Shown here: piece by piece, positions 1 to 8,155 of the stretch
How positions within the stretch are numbered: the stretch's first letter is position 1
How the letters are laid out: each line of letters starts with the position of its first letter
From: CAVTLG01 sp963735495
GTDB taxonomy: Bacteria > Chloroflexota > Ktedonobacteria > Ktedonobacterales > Ktedonobacteraceae
Length of the DNA: 64,000 nucleotides
Direction: 5' to 3'
NCBI GenBank assembly: GCA_963735495.1
Contig: CAVTLG010000007.1
Span: 1 to 64,000 of the forward strand
The notes under the pieces: generated by a model
Databases searched by the model: none
Seen by the model: only the letters and a program-made list of their open reading frames with translations
What the model was told of the DNA's origin: nothing
Position numbers and translations under genes: made by a program

Positions 1-1130
1 CATTCCTTATATTCTTCATGAATAGTCACCTCTAAAAGCTCTTTTGCCTGAAATTTATTTAAAACTTCTTGAATCGCTTTCTCTACCTCTTCACGCGTTT
101 TTAAGCGCATCTTTCCCTGCTTCCTCACCGAAATCTCCCGAATTGCTTGCTCTGCTTTCTGAAGACGTTCTCGCAACCCCTGCGTTGCAGTTTCCAATCC
201 GCTTGTTGATTGGATCAAAAACCGACGTTCTGTCCAGATCTGCATTTCTCCGTTCACTTCGGTCGTCAGTTCTTGAGAAATTTCATACCCTTGAGCAATA
301 CAAACCTTCTTCTTCTTCTCATTGAGACATTCAACGCTTTGAAGCACTGTTTCTTTTTTTCGTAGTTCATCTACTTTTCGCCGAATTTCTTCTGATGACA
401 CTTGGATTGATGAAAGAGGACATACATAAAAATCCTGCTGAAATTGGATCATTGCACGTGTTTGAAGTGCTGCCATCTTACAATCCCCTATATACAGCAA
501 TCCCTTCTCATTCAGTCCCTCACGCACTCGCTGCAATAATGGGGAGATAGACCGGATCGTCTGCATGTTCGCCTGAAATCACTTCGGTCGCGATTGGCAT
601 CCCCAAAGGATCCAGCTAGCAAGCACCAATTTGAGTTGTGCCAGGTCGGGTCGATGGTCTTTACTGTGCCCGTATTGCAGTAATCCCTGCTCATTCACTT
701 CTGCATAACTCTTGACACTCGTCGTATCGATGCGGATGCACTCTTTTTGCAGGTCATACACCCGTACCAAATTTCCCATCAGCTCCTGTTCAAATGCTGC
801 CCAATGGATATCATTGCTCAGTGCATGCAAAATATCAGCAAGTCGGTCATCGGTCATATCTTCGGCTTCAAATGTTTCCAATCCACAACTACGGATGATC
901 TCTTTTCTTCGCTTTGACCATTCTTGTACGTGATTTATCCGATGATCCGCTTCTGAAAGGATATGGGACAACCATACCAGTATGACCGTTCCTACGCTCA
1001 ATCCCTTTCGATTGCCATGAGCCGGAATATGCTTGTCTAAAAGTTCCGCAAGATTCATGTGCTGCATATGTGCTAGCAACAGTGGAATATCATCTGCACG
1101 TTCTGTTTCAATATTCAATGTCTCTTTCAT
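1..1130 (-). pseudogene. IS1634-family (DUF4277-type) transposase, frameshifted and cut by the window edge
   Basis: The reading frame starting at 1130 encodes an N-terminal region (METERADDIPLLLAHM..., then ...IRIDTTSVKSYAEVNEQGLLQYGHSKDHRPDLAQLKLVLAS) typical of IS1634/IS4-like transposases; the first catalytic Asp is in the IDTTS motif. Near 603-612 one base appears missing: restoring it gives a continuation LDPLGMPIATEV. Near 540-550 a second single-base change returns to another frame, which reads RVREGLNEKGLLYIGDCKMAALQTRAM and then stays open to base 1. The body is therefore present but broken by two small indels, and the 3' end lies outside the window. It is almost certainly inactive. 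The family name comes from recalled motif resemblance, not from a search. Confidence 0.8.
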
Positions 1131-1430
1131 GCTTCTAGTGTATTACAATTTTAAAATCTCGTCAAAAAATGAGCGAACCGTGAGTATGGATTGTCCACAA
1201 TCTGCAGTCTATTTGTCAAGGCAGTGGACAGGAGAGCACGAGATCCTATGCCTGCGAGACTTCTCGTACGACCGCAAGAAAAGCCTGCAAAAGAGGTGAA
1301 CCAGCACTCAATCATTTGACCTTTCCAACCTTCGCATATATAATCAGCGTGGCAGTGCGGAGCTAGAGCCTGACTTCATGAGGACACCGCATTTGCGTCC
1401 ATCCATATAGTACGAAGGAAGCACATACAA
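1131..1430. other. Intergenic region between IS remnant and urease genes
   Basis: About 300 bases with no convincing gene. It must contain the outer end of the IS remnant and the promoter of the ureF-led operon, but I could not fix either. A purine-rich ribosome binding site (GAAGGAAG, 1413-1420) lies just before the ureF GTG. Confidence 0.5.
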
Positions 1431-2144
1431 GTGCCTATACACATCGACGACCTGGCATTCTTACAACTGACGCAGCTAGCCGATAGCGCTCTACCTATCG
1501 GCTCAGCTGCTCACTCCTATGGGCTGGAGACCCTGGTTGCCGAAGGATGGCTGACCGTCGAACAACTTGAGGCATTCTTACGCGACTACTTGCACGAGTC
1601 CGGCGAACTGGAAAGTTCTTTTTGCCGACTCGCCCACAGACTGGCTGCCGAGAGCGATCAACAGCTCTTCACAACACAATGGCTGGCACTCAATAACCGT
1701 CTGAGTGCGTTCAAAGTTGCGCGCGAAAGTCGCACGGCCAGCGCCACGCTTGGTCGCCGTTTCTTGCAGCTCGCGCACGACCTGACTGGCCAGCAAACAC
1801 TCAGCCTTGCTCAGCAAACAGCAAAAGCCAGCAGCACAGACATCCATTACAGTCCTGCCTTTGGCCTGGTCAGTGGTATACTAGCAGTAGAGGAAACGGC
1901 ATCGGTGCTAGCATATCTCCACCAGTCATTGCTCAGCCTGGTTTCAGCCTGTCAGCGCCTGATGCCCCTGGGACAAAGCCAGGCCAGCGCTATTATCTGG
2001 CGACTCAAACCAGTATTACTAGATATAGCTTGTCGCAGCGAGATGACCGCACACCATCCTGAAGACATCACTGTTTTCACGCCCCTGATGGATGCAGGCA
2101 GTATGCGTCACCCTCATCTGCCAACCAGGCTCTTTATCAGCTAG
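1431..2144 (+). CDS. ureF: Urease accessory protein UreF
   Basis: Encodes 237 residues, the normal UreF length. UreF works with UreD and UreG to build the complex that delivers nickel and CO2 to apo-urease in the cytoplasm. Family signatures are the N-terminal LQLADSALPIGSAAHSYGLE-like stretch (here LTQLADSALPIGSAAHSYG) and SSTDIHYSPAFGLVSG in the second half. It starts at GTG with a GAAGGAAG ribosome site about 10 bases upstream. It is the first of four forward urease genes, with an 81-base gap to ureD. Gene order F-D-A-B, with the accessory genes leading, differs from the common D-A-B-C-E-F-G order. Confidence 0.93.
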   Translation: MPIHIDDLAFLQLTQLADSALPIGSAAHSYGLETLVAEGWLTVEQLEAFLRDYLHESGELESSFCRLAHRLAAESDQQLFTTQWLALNNRLSAFKVARESRTASATLGRRFLQLAHDLTGQQTLSLAQQTAKASSTDIHYSPAFGLVSGILAVEETASVLAYLHQSLLSLVSACQRLMPLGQSQASAIIWRLKPVLLDIACRSEMTAHHPEDITVFTPLMDAGSMRHPHLPTRLFIS

Positions 2145-2225
2145 CAAACACAGAAGCCATATTTCGCTCGCGTCGGTCAACCAAACGCTCATCCAAAAAA
2201 TACAGAGATAGGTGCAGAACACAGC

Positions 2226-3113
2226 GTGGACACACAATTTATCCCGCAGTCAATTGCGCAGCAACAAAACGTCAATGGGCGCTTGTGCCTGGATTTTGCC
2301 TATGACGCGACTGCTCGACAAACCAGGCTGGTACGTTGTGAGCACCAGCCCCCGTTAAAGGTTATCCGCGCATTTCCTCTGACGACAGGTGGAGTCCTGG
2401 TGCATCTGCACAATCTTTCGGGCGGAGTCCTCGCAGGAGACCAGTTACGCCTCGACGTCATCACCGGAGCGCACTGTAACGTACAACTCACCACTACCAG
2501 CGCTACGCGCATCTATCGCAGCCGTCCGCAGACGCCCATGGCCCGGCAAAGCAGTCACATACAGGTTAAAGCTGGTGGACTTTTAGAATATCTGCCCGAT
2601 CCAGTCATTCCTTTTGCTGGATCACGCTACCAGCAACACACCACCATCGAACTGGACACAGACGCTGGCCTTTTCTGGTGGGAGATGCTGGCACCTGGTC
2701 GTACGGCACATGGCGAACTATTCGCCTACGAGCAGTTCCAGAGCAGCCTGGATATTAGTACGCAAGGGAAACCATTAGCCATAGAACGCAACAACATCGA
2801 GCCACAACTGCGTCCACCAACATCCCCACTGCGTCTCGGACCGTATACCTATACAGCCAGCTTTTATATCTGCCGGGTTGGCCTGGAAACTCACACCTGG
2901 TCCAGCCTGGAACGCACACTCAGTGCACTCGCCAATCAGCTCAGTTGTCCAGGAGAAACCATCTGGGCTGTCAGCACCCTGGTTGCGCATGGACTGATTG
3001 TGCGCGCATTAAGTTGCCGGGGACGGGATATTAGCGCTGGCCTCTACGCGTTCTGGCGAGCAGCAAAATTAGCACTGTACGAACAGGAGGCTATTCTCCC
3101 ACGCAAAATATAG
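2226..3113 (+). CDS. ureD: Urease accessory protein UreD (UreH)
   Basis: Encodes 295 residues matching the UreD/UreH family. It is the scaffold that binds apo-urease and recruits UreF and UreG for nickel insertion. Visible family features are the LHNLSGGVLAGDQLRLDV region, TTTSATRIYRS, EYLPDPVIPFAGSRYQQ and the WWEMLAPGRTAHGE motif. The predicted start is GTG at 2226; no strong ribosome site precedes it, so the start is less certain than the gene. It lies between ureF and ureA, same strand, and about 170 bases before ureA. Confidence 0.93.
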   Translation: MDTQFIPQSIAQQQNVNGRLCLDFAYDATARQTRLVRCEHQPPLKVIRAFPLTTGGVLVHLHNLSGGVLAGDQLRLDVITGAHCNVQLTTTSATRIYRSRPQTPMARQSSHIQVKAGGLLEYLPDPVIPFAGSRYQQHTTIELDTDAGLFWWEMLAPGRTAHGELFAYEQFQSSLDISTQGKPLAIERNNIEPQLRPPTSPLRLGPYTYTASFYICRVGLETHTWSSLERTLSALANQLSCPGETIWAVSTLVAHGLIVRALSCRGRDISAGLYAFWRAAKLALYEQEAILPRKI

Positions 3114-3282
3114 TTTTTTCTTTCTTTCAATCCCTTCAAGCGGGTCGTGATAGAAGACTTTTGCCGCCCTTACTGAAGAAAAGTATACCCACGAAGTTCT
3201 AAAAGGTCAAGTGAAGGCACAGCAGGTATTACATTTTTCTCTGTACAATAGACCTTTATTTACATAATAAGGAGGTTTTCCC

Positions 3283-3585
3283 TTGTATCTTACCTCACGC
3301 GAACAAGAAAAGCTTTTACTGTTTGTAGCCTCTGAACTGGCGCGTAAACGCCAGGCACGTGGACTCAAGCTCAATTATCCAGAGGCCATCGCCATCCTCT
3401 CCGCTGAAATCATGGAAGCGGCCCGTGACGGCAAAAGCGTCGCTGAGATCATGACCTTCGGCACCACGATCCTTAAACGGGAAGATGTCATGGAAGGCAT
3501 CGCCGATATGCTGCATGAAGTACAGGTCGAAGCTACGTTCCCAGACGGCACCAAGCTCGTCACCATCCACGATCCCATTCAATAG
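3283..3585 (+). CDS. ureA: Urease gamma subunit
   Basis: A 100-residue urease gamma subunit, the standard length. It is a structural part of the (alpha beta gamma)3 enzyme that hydrolyses urea to ammonia and carbamate. The sequence begins [20 protein letters not shown] and contains the conserved [22 protein letters not shown] and a C-terminal [15 protein letters not shown]. Translation starts at TTG, supported by a perfect AAGGAGGT ribosome site at 3270-3277. It is followed after only 10 bases by ureB, so the two are clearly co-transcribed. No separate promoter was identified in the 169-base gap upstream. Confidence 0.96.
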   Translation: MYLTSREQEKLLLFVASELARKRQARGLKLNYPEAIAILSAEIMEAARDGKSVAEIMTFGTTILKREDVMEGIADMLHEVQVEATFPDGTKLVTIHDPIQ

Positions 3586-3595
3586 GAGGCATAGC

Positions 3596-3907
3596 ATGAA
3601 ACCAGGAGAATACTTACTCAACACGGGCGCAGGTGAAATTGTCGCCAACGCGGGACGCGCTACCACCACGCTTCTCGTCAAGCACACAGGCGACCGTCCA
3701 GTACAGGTCGGTAGCCACTACCACTTCTTCGAGGTCAATCAAGCACTGCTGTTCGACCGCCCGGCGGCTTACGGTATGCGTCTGAACATCCCGGCAGGCA
3801 CGGCTGTACGCTTCGAGCCTGGGGACGAAAAAGAAGTCAGCCTGGTGGCCTTTGGCGGAGCACGCGCCATTTACGGTCATAATGGCAAAGTCAACGGTTT
3901 ACTCTAA
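3596..3907 (+). CDS. ureB: Urease beta subunit
   Basis: A 103-residue urease beta subunit starting at ATG 3596 ([15 protein letters not shown]), with a TAGGAGG ribosome site just upstream that also overlaps the ureA stop region. Family motifs include [24 protein letters not shown] and [15 protein letters not shown]. The frame remains open upstream to 3485, but that part overlaps ureA and is not plausible. In most bacteria ureC follows directly; here ureC lies about 7 kb away on the opposite strand, separated by regulators. The gene itself looks intact. Confidence 0.96.
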   Translation: MKPGEYLLNTGAGEIVANAGRATTTLLVKHTGDRPVQVGSHYHFFEVNQALLFDRPAAYGMRLNIPAGTAVRFEPGDEKEVSLVAFGGARAIYGHNGKVNGLL

Positions 3908-4189
3908 GCCAGCAGTAGCGCCGCAGCTCGCGCCAGGGGATGGAGTGATCCTTTTTTACACTATATATCAAAAATAGGAACGCAGGGACAAAATGCAGTC
4001 AGGGGGTTCCTGCGTATTGTCGTGATAGAAAGAACGTGCTACACTGACCACGGGAAGTAAAAAGCTGTATATAAATTCTATAAAATATGATCTTTTCATC
4101 CAACGAATGAATCTCTGTGTCATCTGCGAGCAAAACTACGGTGGCATATGCTATTTGCCAGAGATGACGGCCCAATAAAGAGGTATGAG
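3908..4189. other. Intergenic region after ureB
   Basis: About 280 bases between ureB and the XRE/NB-ARC gene, becoming AT-rich towards the downstream start. It probably carries the end of the ureFDAB transcript and the promoter of the regulator; no clear terminator hairpin or promoter pair was found. The string CGTGATAGAA occurs here (near 4020) and also at about 3147 upstream of ureA, which may be chance. Confidence 0.4.
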
Positions 4190-4699
4190 ATGCAGGCACA
4201 TCCACTGAAGGTTGCACGAGAATTGCGCGGCTGGTCCCAGGCAAAGGTCGCTGAAACGCTGGGCATCACATCCCGCACAGTGAGTCGCTGGGAGCAAGGG
4301 CTGGCTGTCCCCTATCCCTACTATCGCGAACAGCTCAGCCAACTCTTTGGCAAGAGCATTCGAGAGCTGGGCTTCTCAGCAGAAACCACCGGGGAGATAG
4401 TAGCCACGATCACACCTCCGGCTGTAGCTGAAGAGGACGCGACGGCGGAGATACCACAGCTTTATGATGCTAACATCCCATTAGCCTTAGGTTCGAGCGG
4501 CGGCTGTGTTGGGACGCGAGACATTCCTGCAACAAATCAAACAGCAGCTCATAGCCGGAGAGAGTCTGGCCTTGACCGCGCTCCAAGGCTTACCAGGCGT
4601 TGGCAAGACCGCCCTGGCGGTGACAGTGGCCATCGACCACGAAGTGCAGGAGCGTTTTCCCGACGGTACGCTCTGGGCTGGCCTGGGTCCTCAGCCTAA
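4190..4699 (+). CDS. XRE-family helix-turn-helix part of a split NB-ARC/TPR regulator
   Basis: Residues 1-65 are an XRE/Cro-type helix-turn-helix (LKVARELRGWSQAKVAETLGITSRTVSRWEQG) and then a linker. ATG 4190 is preferred over an upstream in-frame ATG at 4148 because AAGAGG lies seven bases before it. At about 4500-4505 the frame leaves the meaningful sequence: the linker DANIPLALGSSG should run into a VLGRETF NB-ARC start, which is found one base out of phase. The last 60 or so residues of this frame are low-meaning sequence. A relative at 52136 has HTH, linker and NB-ARC in one frame, so this was probably one gene (4190-6893) split by an extra G in the GGCGGC run, unless it is a natural two-protein arrangement or an assembly error. 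Confidence 0.75.
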   Translation: MQAHPLKVARELRGWSQAKVAETLGITSRTVSRWEQGLAVPYPYYREQLSQLFGKSIRELGFSAETTGEIVATITPPAVAEEDATAEIPQLYDANIPLALGSSGGCVGTRDIPATNQTAAHSRRESGLDRAPRLTRRWQDRPGGDSGHRPRSAGAFSRRYALGWPGSSA

Positions 4700-6893
4700 T
4701 GTATCAGCCCTACTCACACGCTGGGGTTCACTGCTCGGTATTGAACCCGCCGATGTTGAAGAGGCCACCAACTGGTCTGCATGGGGTCGCGCCCTGCGGG
4801 CTGCGATTGGCAACCGCCGCATGCTGTTGATCATCGATGACGCCTGGCAGGCCGAGCATGCGCTGGCCTTGCAGGTAGGAGGTCCCCACTGTGCCCACTT
4901 GCTGACCACCCGTTTGCCACAGGTGGCCTTTACCTTTGCCCAGCAAGGCGTCCTGCAAGTGCCCGAACTGGCAGAAACCGCTGCACTGGCCCTGCTAGCA
5001 CGCTACGTGCCACAACTCGTGCAAGAACAACAGCAACAAGCGCTCAAACTCCTACGAGCGGTGGGGTGTTTGCCATTAGCCATCACCCTGATGGGCAAGT
5101 ACCTGGCCACGCAATCTTTTACCGGCCAACCTCGTCGTTTGCGTACAGCGCTGACCCAACTCCACGACGCCGGGCAACGTCTGCGCGTGAGTATCCCCAC
5201 AATACCCAGAGATCGCTCACCCCATCTTCCTGCCGACACGCCTCTCTCGCTGCATGCCACAATTGCTGTCAGCGACCAGTATCTCAATGCTCAAACGCAT
5301 GCTACCTTGTGCGCGCTGGCCGTGTTTCCCTCTAAACCCAACAGCTTCTCAGAGGAAGCAGCACTGGCGGTGAGCCAGCAAGCGGTAGAAACCCTGGACA
5401 CATTGTGGGACGCTGGATTGCTGGAGAGCAACGAAGAGGGCCGCTATACCTTGCACCAGACGATTGCCGACTATGCACGTGTACAGAGCCAGGACACTAC
5501 AGCCCAACAGCGACTGGTCAGCTATATAGTCCCCTTTGTGCAGCAGCATGCGCACGATCACAGCATGCTGGAACTAGAGATGAGCAATATTCTGGCGGCA
5601 CTGGATGCCGCCGCCACGCTGGGGAACTATCAGGACTTACAGCAGGGCGTGCTTGCCCTCGTCCCTTTCATGCGTGTACGCGGACTCTACACGCTGGCCG
5701 ACCAGTATTTACAAACAGTGTTGCAGTTGATACCAGCATCTGAGCATCAGAGAGAGCAGGCTACGATCCTGAGTCAGCTCGCTACTTTTGCAGAGTTACG
5801 CAGTGACTATCAGCAAACGGAGAGCTATGCGCAACGCGCCCTGACTCTGGCTCAGGAAAATGAGCAGCCTGATGTTGTGGGTGACGCTCTGATGGCGCTT
5901 GGCTCCGTGACCTTTGAACGTGGAACTTTTCCGCAGTCACAGTCATTTTATGAGCAGGCATTAGCTCTGGCCCGCCGCCAGAGCGATTACGAGCGCATCT
6001 GCCTGCTGCTCAGCCACCTGGGACAAATCAACCGCAGACAAGGACACTACACGTCAGCCACCGAACTCCTCCAGGAGGGACTAGAACTGGCACGACAGCA
6101 CAACAATCGCGAACAGATGAGCCTGCTCTTCGTTTCCCTGTGCTGGGTCGCCAGAGATCAGAGCAACATCACACTGGCAGAGCAATATCTCCAGGAAGCA
6201 TTCACCATTGCCCGCCAATTGGGACATCGCCATATTCTAGGTCGCCTATCGCACCTGGCAAGTGACATTGCGCTGCAACATGGACAGTATCAACTGGCTG
6301 AGAGCTATGGGCAAGAAGCGCTCACGTACGCACGCCAGATTGGCAATCGGTTACGCACCTGCCAGGCACTGATATGCCTGGGTGGATCAGCCGGAGAGCA
6401 AAAGAACTATACCCAGGCACAATACTATCTCCAGGAAAGCCTCGATCTTGCTCGCCAGCTTGGCATCCGTTCGGTGCTCACTTCTTGCCTGATGAACCTC
6501 GGAGAGTTAACCGGACTACAAGGAGACTATGCTCAGGCGAGTAGCTATTTCCAGGAATGCGTGGAACTGGCTCGCGCATTGGGCGTGGTCAAGAGCCTCA
6601 GCTATGCTCTTATGGAATGGGGCAACCTCTATCTTCGCCAGCAGAACACGGAAGCTGCCGCAACAGCATTTCAAGAAGTCCTCACCGTCTCTCAAACCCC
6701 AGAGATCATTGCCATGGCTCAGTATGGGTTAGCACAGGTCGCCGCACAGCACGGGGACGTGACCGAGGCCATGCGCCTGGGCCAGGAAGGACTGGCAAAA
6801 CTTACAGACAGCGGCCATCACAGAGCCGAGGAAATCCGTACCTGGCTGCAAGCTCTCACTGCCAGGAGCGAGACAGAGCAGCAACAAGCGTAA
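4506..6893 (+). CDS. NB-ARC/TPR STAND NTPase regulator (3' part of split gene)
   Basis: Up to 795 residues from a possible GTG start at 4506. The Walker A loop is LPGVGKTA (about residues 29-36), the kinase-2 motif is MLLIIDDAW, and the NB-ARC core runs to about residue 390. The remainder is tetratricopeptide repeats of about 40 residues with recurring Y-Q-E-L-ARQ patterns. STAND ATPases of this type act as ligand-gated switches, here most likely a transcriptional regulator because the matching HTH domain lies immediately upstream in another frame. The body has no other disruption, so loss of the fusion may be recent, or the fragment may be translated separately. Its position between ureB and ureC suggests, but does not prove, a link with urea or nitrogen control. 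Confidence 0.85.
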   Translation: MLGRETFLQQIKQQLIAGESLALTALQGLPGVGKTALAVTVAIDHEVQERFPDGTLWAGLGPQPNVSALLTRWGSLLGIEPADVEEATNWSAWGRALRAAIGNRRMLLIIDDAWQAEHALALQVGGPHCAHLLTTRLPQVAFTFAQQGVLQVPELAETAALALLARYVPQLVQEQQQQALKLLRAVGCLPLAITLMGKYLATQSFTGQPRRLRTALTQLHDAGQRLRVSIPTIPRDRSPHLPADTPLSLHATIAVSDQYLNAQTHATLCALAVFPSKPNSFSEEAALAVSQQAVETLDTLWDAGLLESNEEGRYTLHQTIADYARVQSQDTTAQQRLVSYIVPFVQQHAHDHSMLELEMSNILAALDAAATLGNYQDLQQGVLALVPFMRVRGLYTLADQYLQTVLQLIPASEHQREQATILSQLATFAELRSDYQQTESYAQRALTLAQENEQPDVVGDALMALGSVTFERGTFPQSQSFYEQALALARRQSDYERICLLLSHLGQINRRQGHYTSATELLQEGLELARQHNNREQMSLLFVSLCWVARDQSNITLAEQYLQEAFTIARQLGHRHILGRLSHLASDIALQHGQYQLAESYGQEALTYARQIGNRLRTCQALICLGGSAGEQKNYTQAQYYLQESLDLARQLGIRSVLTSCLMNLGELTGLQGDYAQASSYFQECVELARALGVVKSLSYALMEWGNLYLRQQNTEAAATAFQEVLTVSQTPEIIAMAQYGLAQVAAQHGDVTEAMRLGQEGLAKLTDSGHHRAEEIRTWLQALTARSETEQQQA

Positions 6894-7085
6894 GCAAATA
6901 AGCAAAGAGTTGTCCACTACTTGTCTACTACTTGTCACCTCATCGACATTGTGTAACCAGCCTTCCACCTGCATACTTATATACATAACATGTTTCCATA
7001 ATATGTTTCTTAAAAATCCTTTACGCGCAAGCCACAGTACACATTAGAACTATTGGTAGTGAAAGCGTAAGCGAGCAAATCTCTA

Positions 7086-7106
7086 CAATGATTATGATAA
7101 TGATAA
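7086..7106. promoter_or_regulatory. Possible Fur/PerR/Zur-type operator
   Basis: The core TGATTATGATAATGA is a near-palindrome (12 of 15 positions), with ATTAT and ATAAT arms around one central base, and lies about 20 bases before a small peptide gene. It resembles 7-1-7 boxes of Fur-superfamily metalloregulators but with about three mismatches. It is in an AT-rich spot, so chance is possible. No Fur-family gene is in the window. Confidence 0.3.
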
Positions 7107-7123
7107 GAGAGGAGGTGTTTTTA

Positions 7124-7222
7124 ATGGCGACAACACTAGCAAGCCTTGTCGTTTCAGAATCTATTTCCCAGTCTACCTATTCTCAATATGCTGAAGGTTC
7201 AACAGCTACCGGCGATGGTTAA
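7124..7222 (+). CDS. 32-residue small peptide of unknown function
   Basis: An ATG-started frame of 33 codons with an excellent ribosome site (GAGGAGGT, 7109-7116) ideally spaced before the start. The product begins MATTLASLVVSESIS and ends STATGDG; it is rich in Ser and Thr, has no Cys and no membrane segment. The strong translation signal argues that it is real. A RiPP precursor is one thought, since a short leader-like N-terminus precedes a Ser/Thr-rich end, but no modification enzyme is adjacent. The next gene, also small, follows after about 135 bases. No family is recognised. Confidence 0.5.
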   Translation: MATTLASLVVSESISQSTYSQYAEGSTATGDG

Positions 7223-7358
7223 TCAATAAATTGTTGTTATGTTTCAGGAGAGAAGAATGGCAGCTAACGTGCTGAAACAGCGTGACCAATGCGACGTCAC
7301 ATCTATGCGAGCCGCTCTTCTCGTTATCTAGCGTACATACAAGAAAAGAGAGATGTTG

Positions 7359-7583
7359 ATGTCAGACACACAGAAAAACAACAGTGAAGTCGCCCAACTT
7401 GTCAGGTGTATACGCGAAGAATACGAAGCAGGACAACAGGCGCTCTTCGGTTTAGCCGCCGGTACAGCGCGACACCAGTTTATTACCGCGCGGATGGAGA
7501 ACATTAGCAAAATGCATATGGAACTTAAAGATATGCTTGGTGATACCATGGCGATGAAGGTGATTACCGAAGATTTAGGTTAG
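7359..7583 (+). CDS. Small conserved protein of unknown function, paralogue of the 28451-28696 gene
   Basis: A 74-residue protein beginning MSDTQKNNSEVAQLVRCI. An ATG two codons earlier (7353) exists, but AAGAGAG ends only two bases before it, so 7359 fits better. The protein looks helical and shares a clear pattern with the reverse-strand gene at 28451: EVA-L, EYE, GL-GTARH-FI-ARME-IS and L-D-GD. Such a conserved GTARHxFIxARME core in two unlinked copies shows a real family. No catalytic motif is evident. It sits between the 32-residue peptide and a winged-helix gene on the same strand. Confidence 0.75.
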   Translation: MSDTQKNNSEVAQLVRCIREEYEAGQQALFGLAAGTARHQFITARMENISKMHMELKDMLGDTMAMKVITEDLG

Positions 7584-7756
7584 CTTATAGCGAGCCTGGC
7601 AGCACCATTCTCGCTTTGTCCCTGTTCATAGAAATCTCTAAGTTTGTCCTGTGGGCATTTCCGCTGCTCGTAGCACGGAAGGCGTGCTCAGGAAATGAAC
7701 AACAAGTTCTATCTCTGTCGTCCACTGCAACCATATAGAAGAAGGAGAAAGTATCT

Positions 7757-8089
7757 ATGGCTACAGCATACCAGGACACCATTCCATTCGTGCGAGCAGA
7801 AGACATTCAATGGGATGAAGCCAAACATGCTCTGATGATCCGTGGGAGAAGGATCGCATTGACAAAGACTGAATATCGCTTACTCTTCCCATTAAGACAT
7901 TGCTTGCCCATCACTTACGCCGACTTATCTTTTATTGTCTACAATTGTAGCGTCGATGAGAAAGTGCGTGCGATGATGGATAAGCATATCGATAGAATCC
8001 GTGATAAGCTACGCGGTACAGGTATCTATATCTATTGTGTTCTCAGCTATGGCTATATGCTCTTCTCCGAAAATTGGCAGGGAGACTAG
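7757..8089 (+). CDS. Stand-alone OmpR/PhoB-type winged-helix DNA-binding protein
   Basis: 110 residues with a single C-terminal-type effector domain: a beta platform (MIRGRRIALTKTEYRLLFPL), recognition region (KVRAMMDKHIDRIRDKLRG) and terminal hairpin (IYIYCVLSYGYML), matching the Trans_reg_C pattern of response regulators. No receiver domain is attached, so it would act as a phosphorylation-independent or partner-controlled DNA-binding protein. Start ATG 7757 follows GAAGGAGAAA. Two internal Cys residues in the middle are unusual for the fold but no metal motif is evident. It is on the forward strand, converging with the NB-ARC gene at 8156. Confidence 0.75.
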   Translation: MATAYQDTIPFVRAEDIQWDEAKHALMIRGRRIALTKTEYRLLFPLRHCLPITYADLSFIVYNCSVDEKVRAMMDKHIDRIRDKLRGTGIYIYCVLSYGYMLFSENWQGD

Positions 8090-8155
8090 GCATTAGCACG
8101 TTTGCCCGATAGCATAAAATCGCTGCGAGCTTTATTTATGCATAGCAAGGCATTC

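Noticed and set aside
4506..6893. Calling the NB-ARC proteins phage-defence Avs-type systems
   Set aside because: They carry XRE DNA-binding domains or sit beside regulators and have no nuclease or membrane effector; a transcriptional role fits better.
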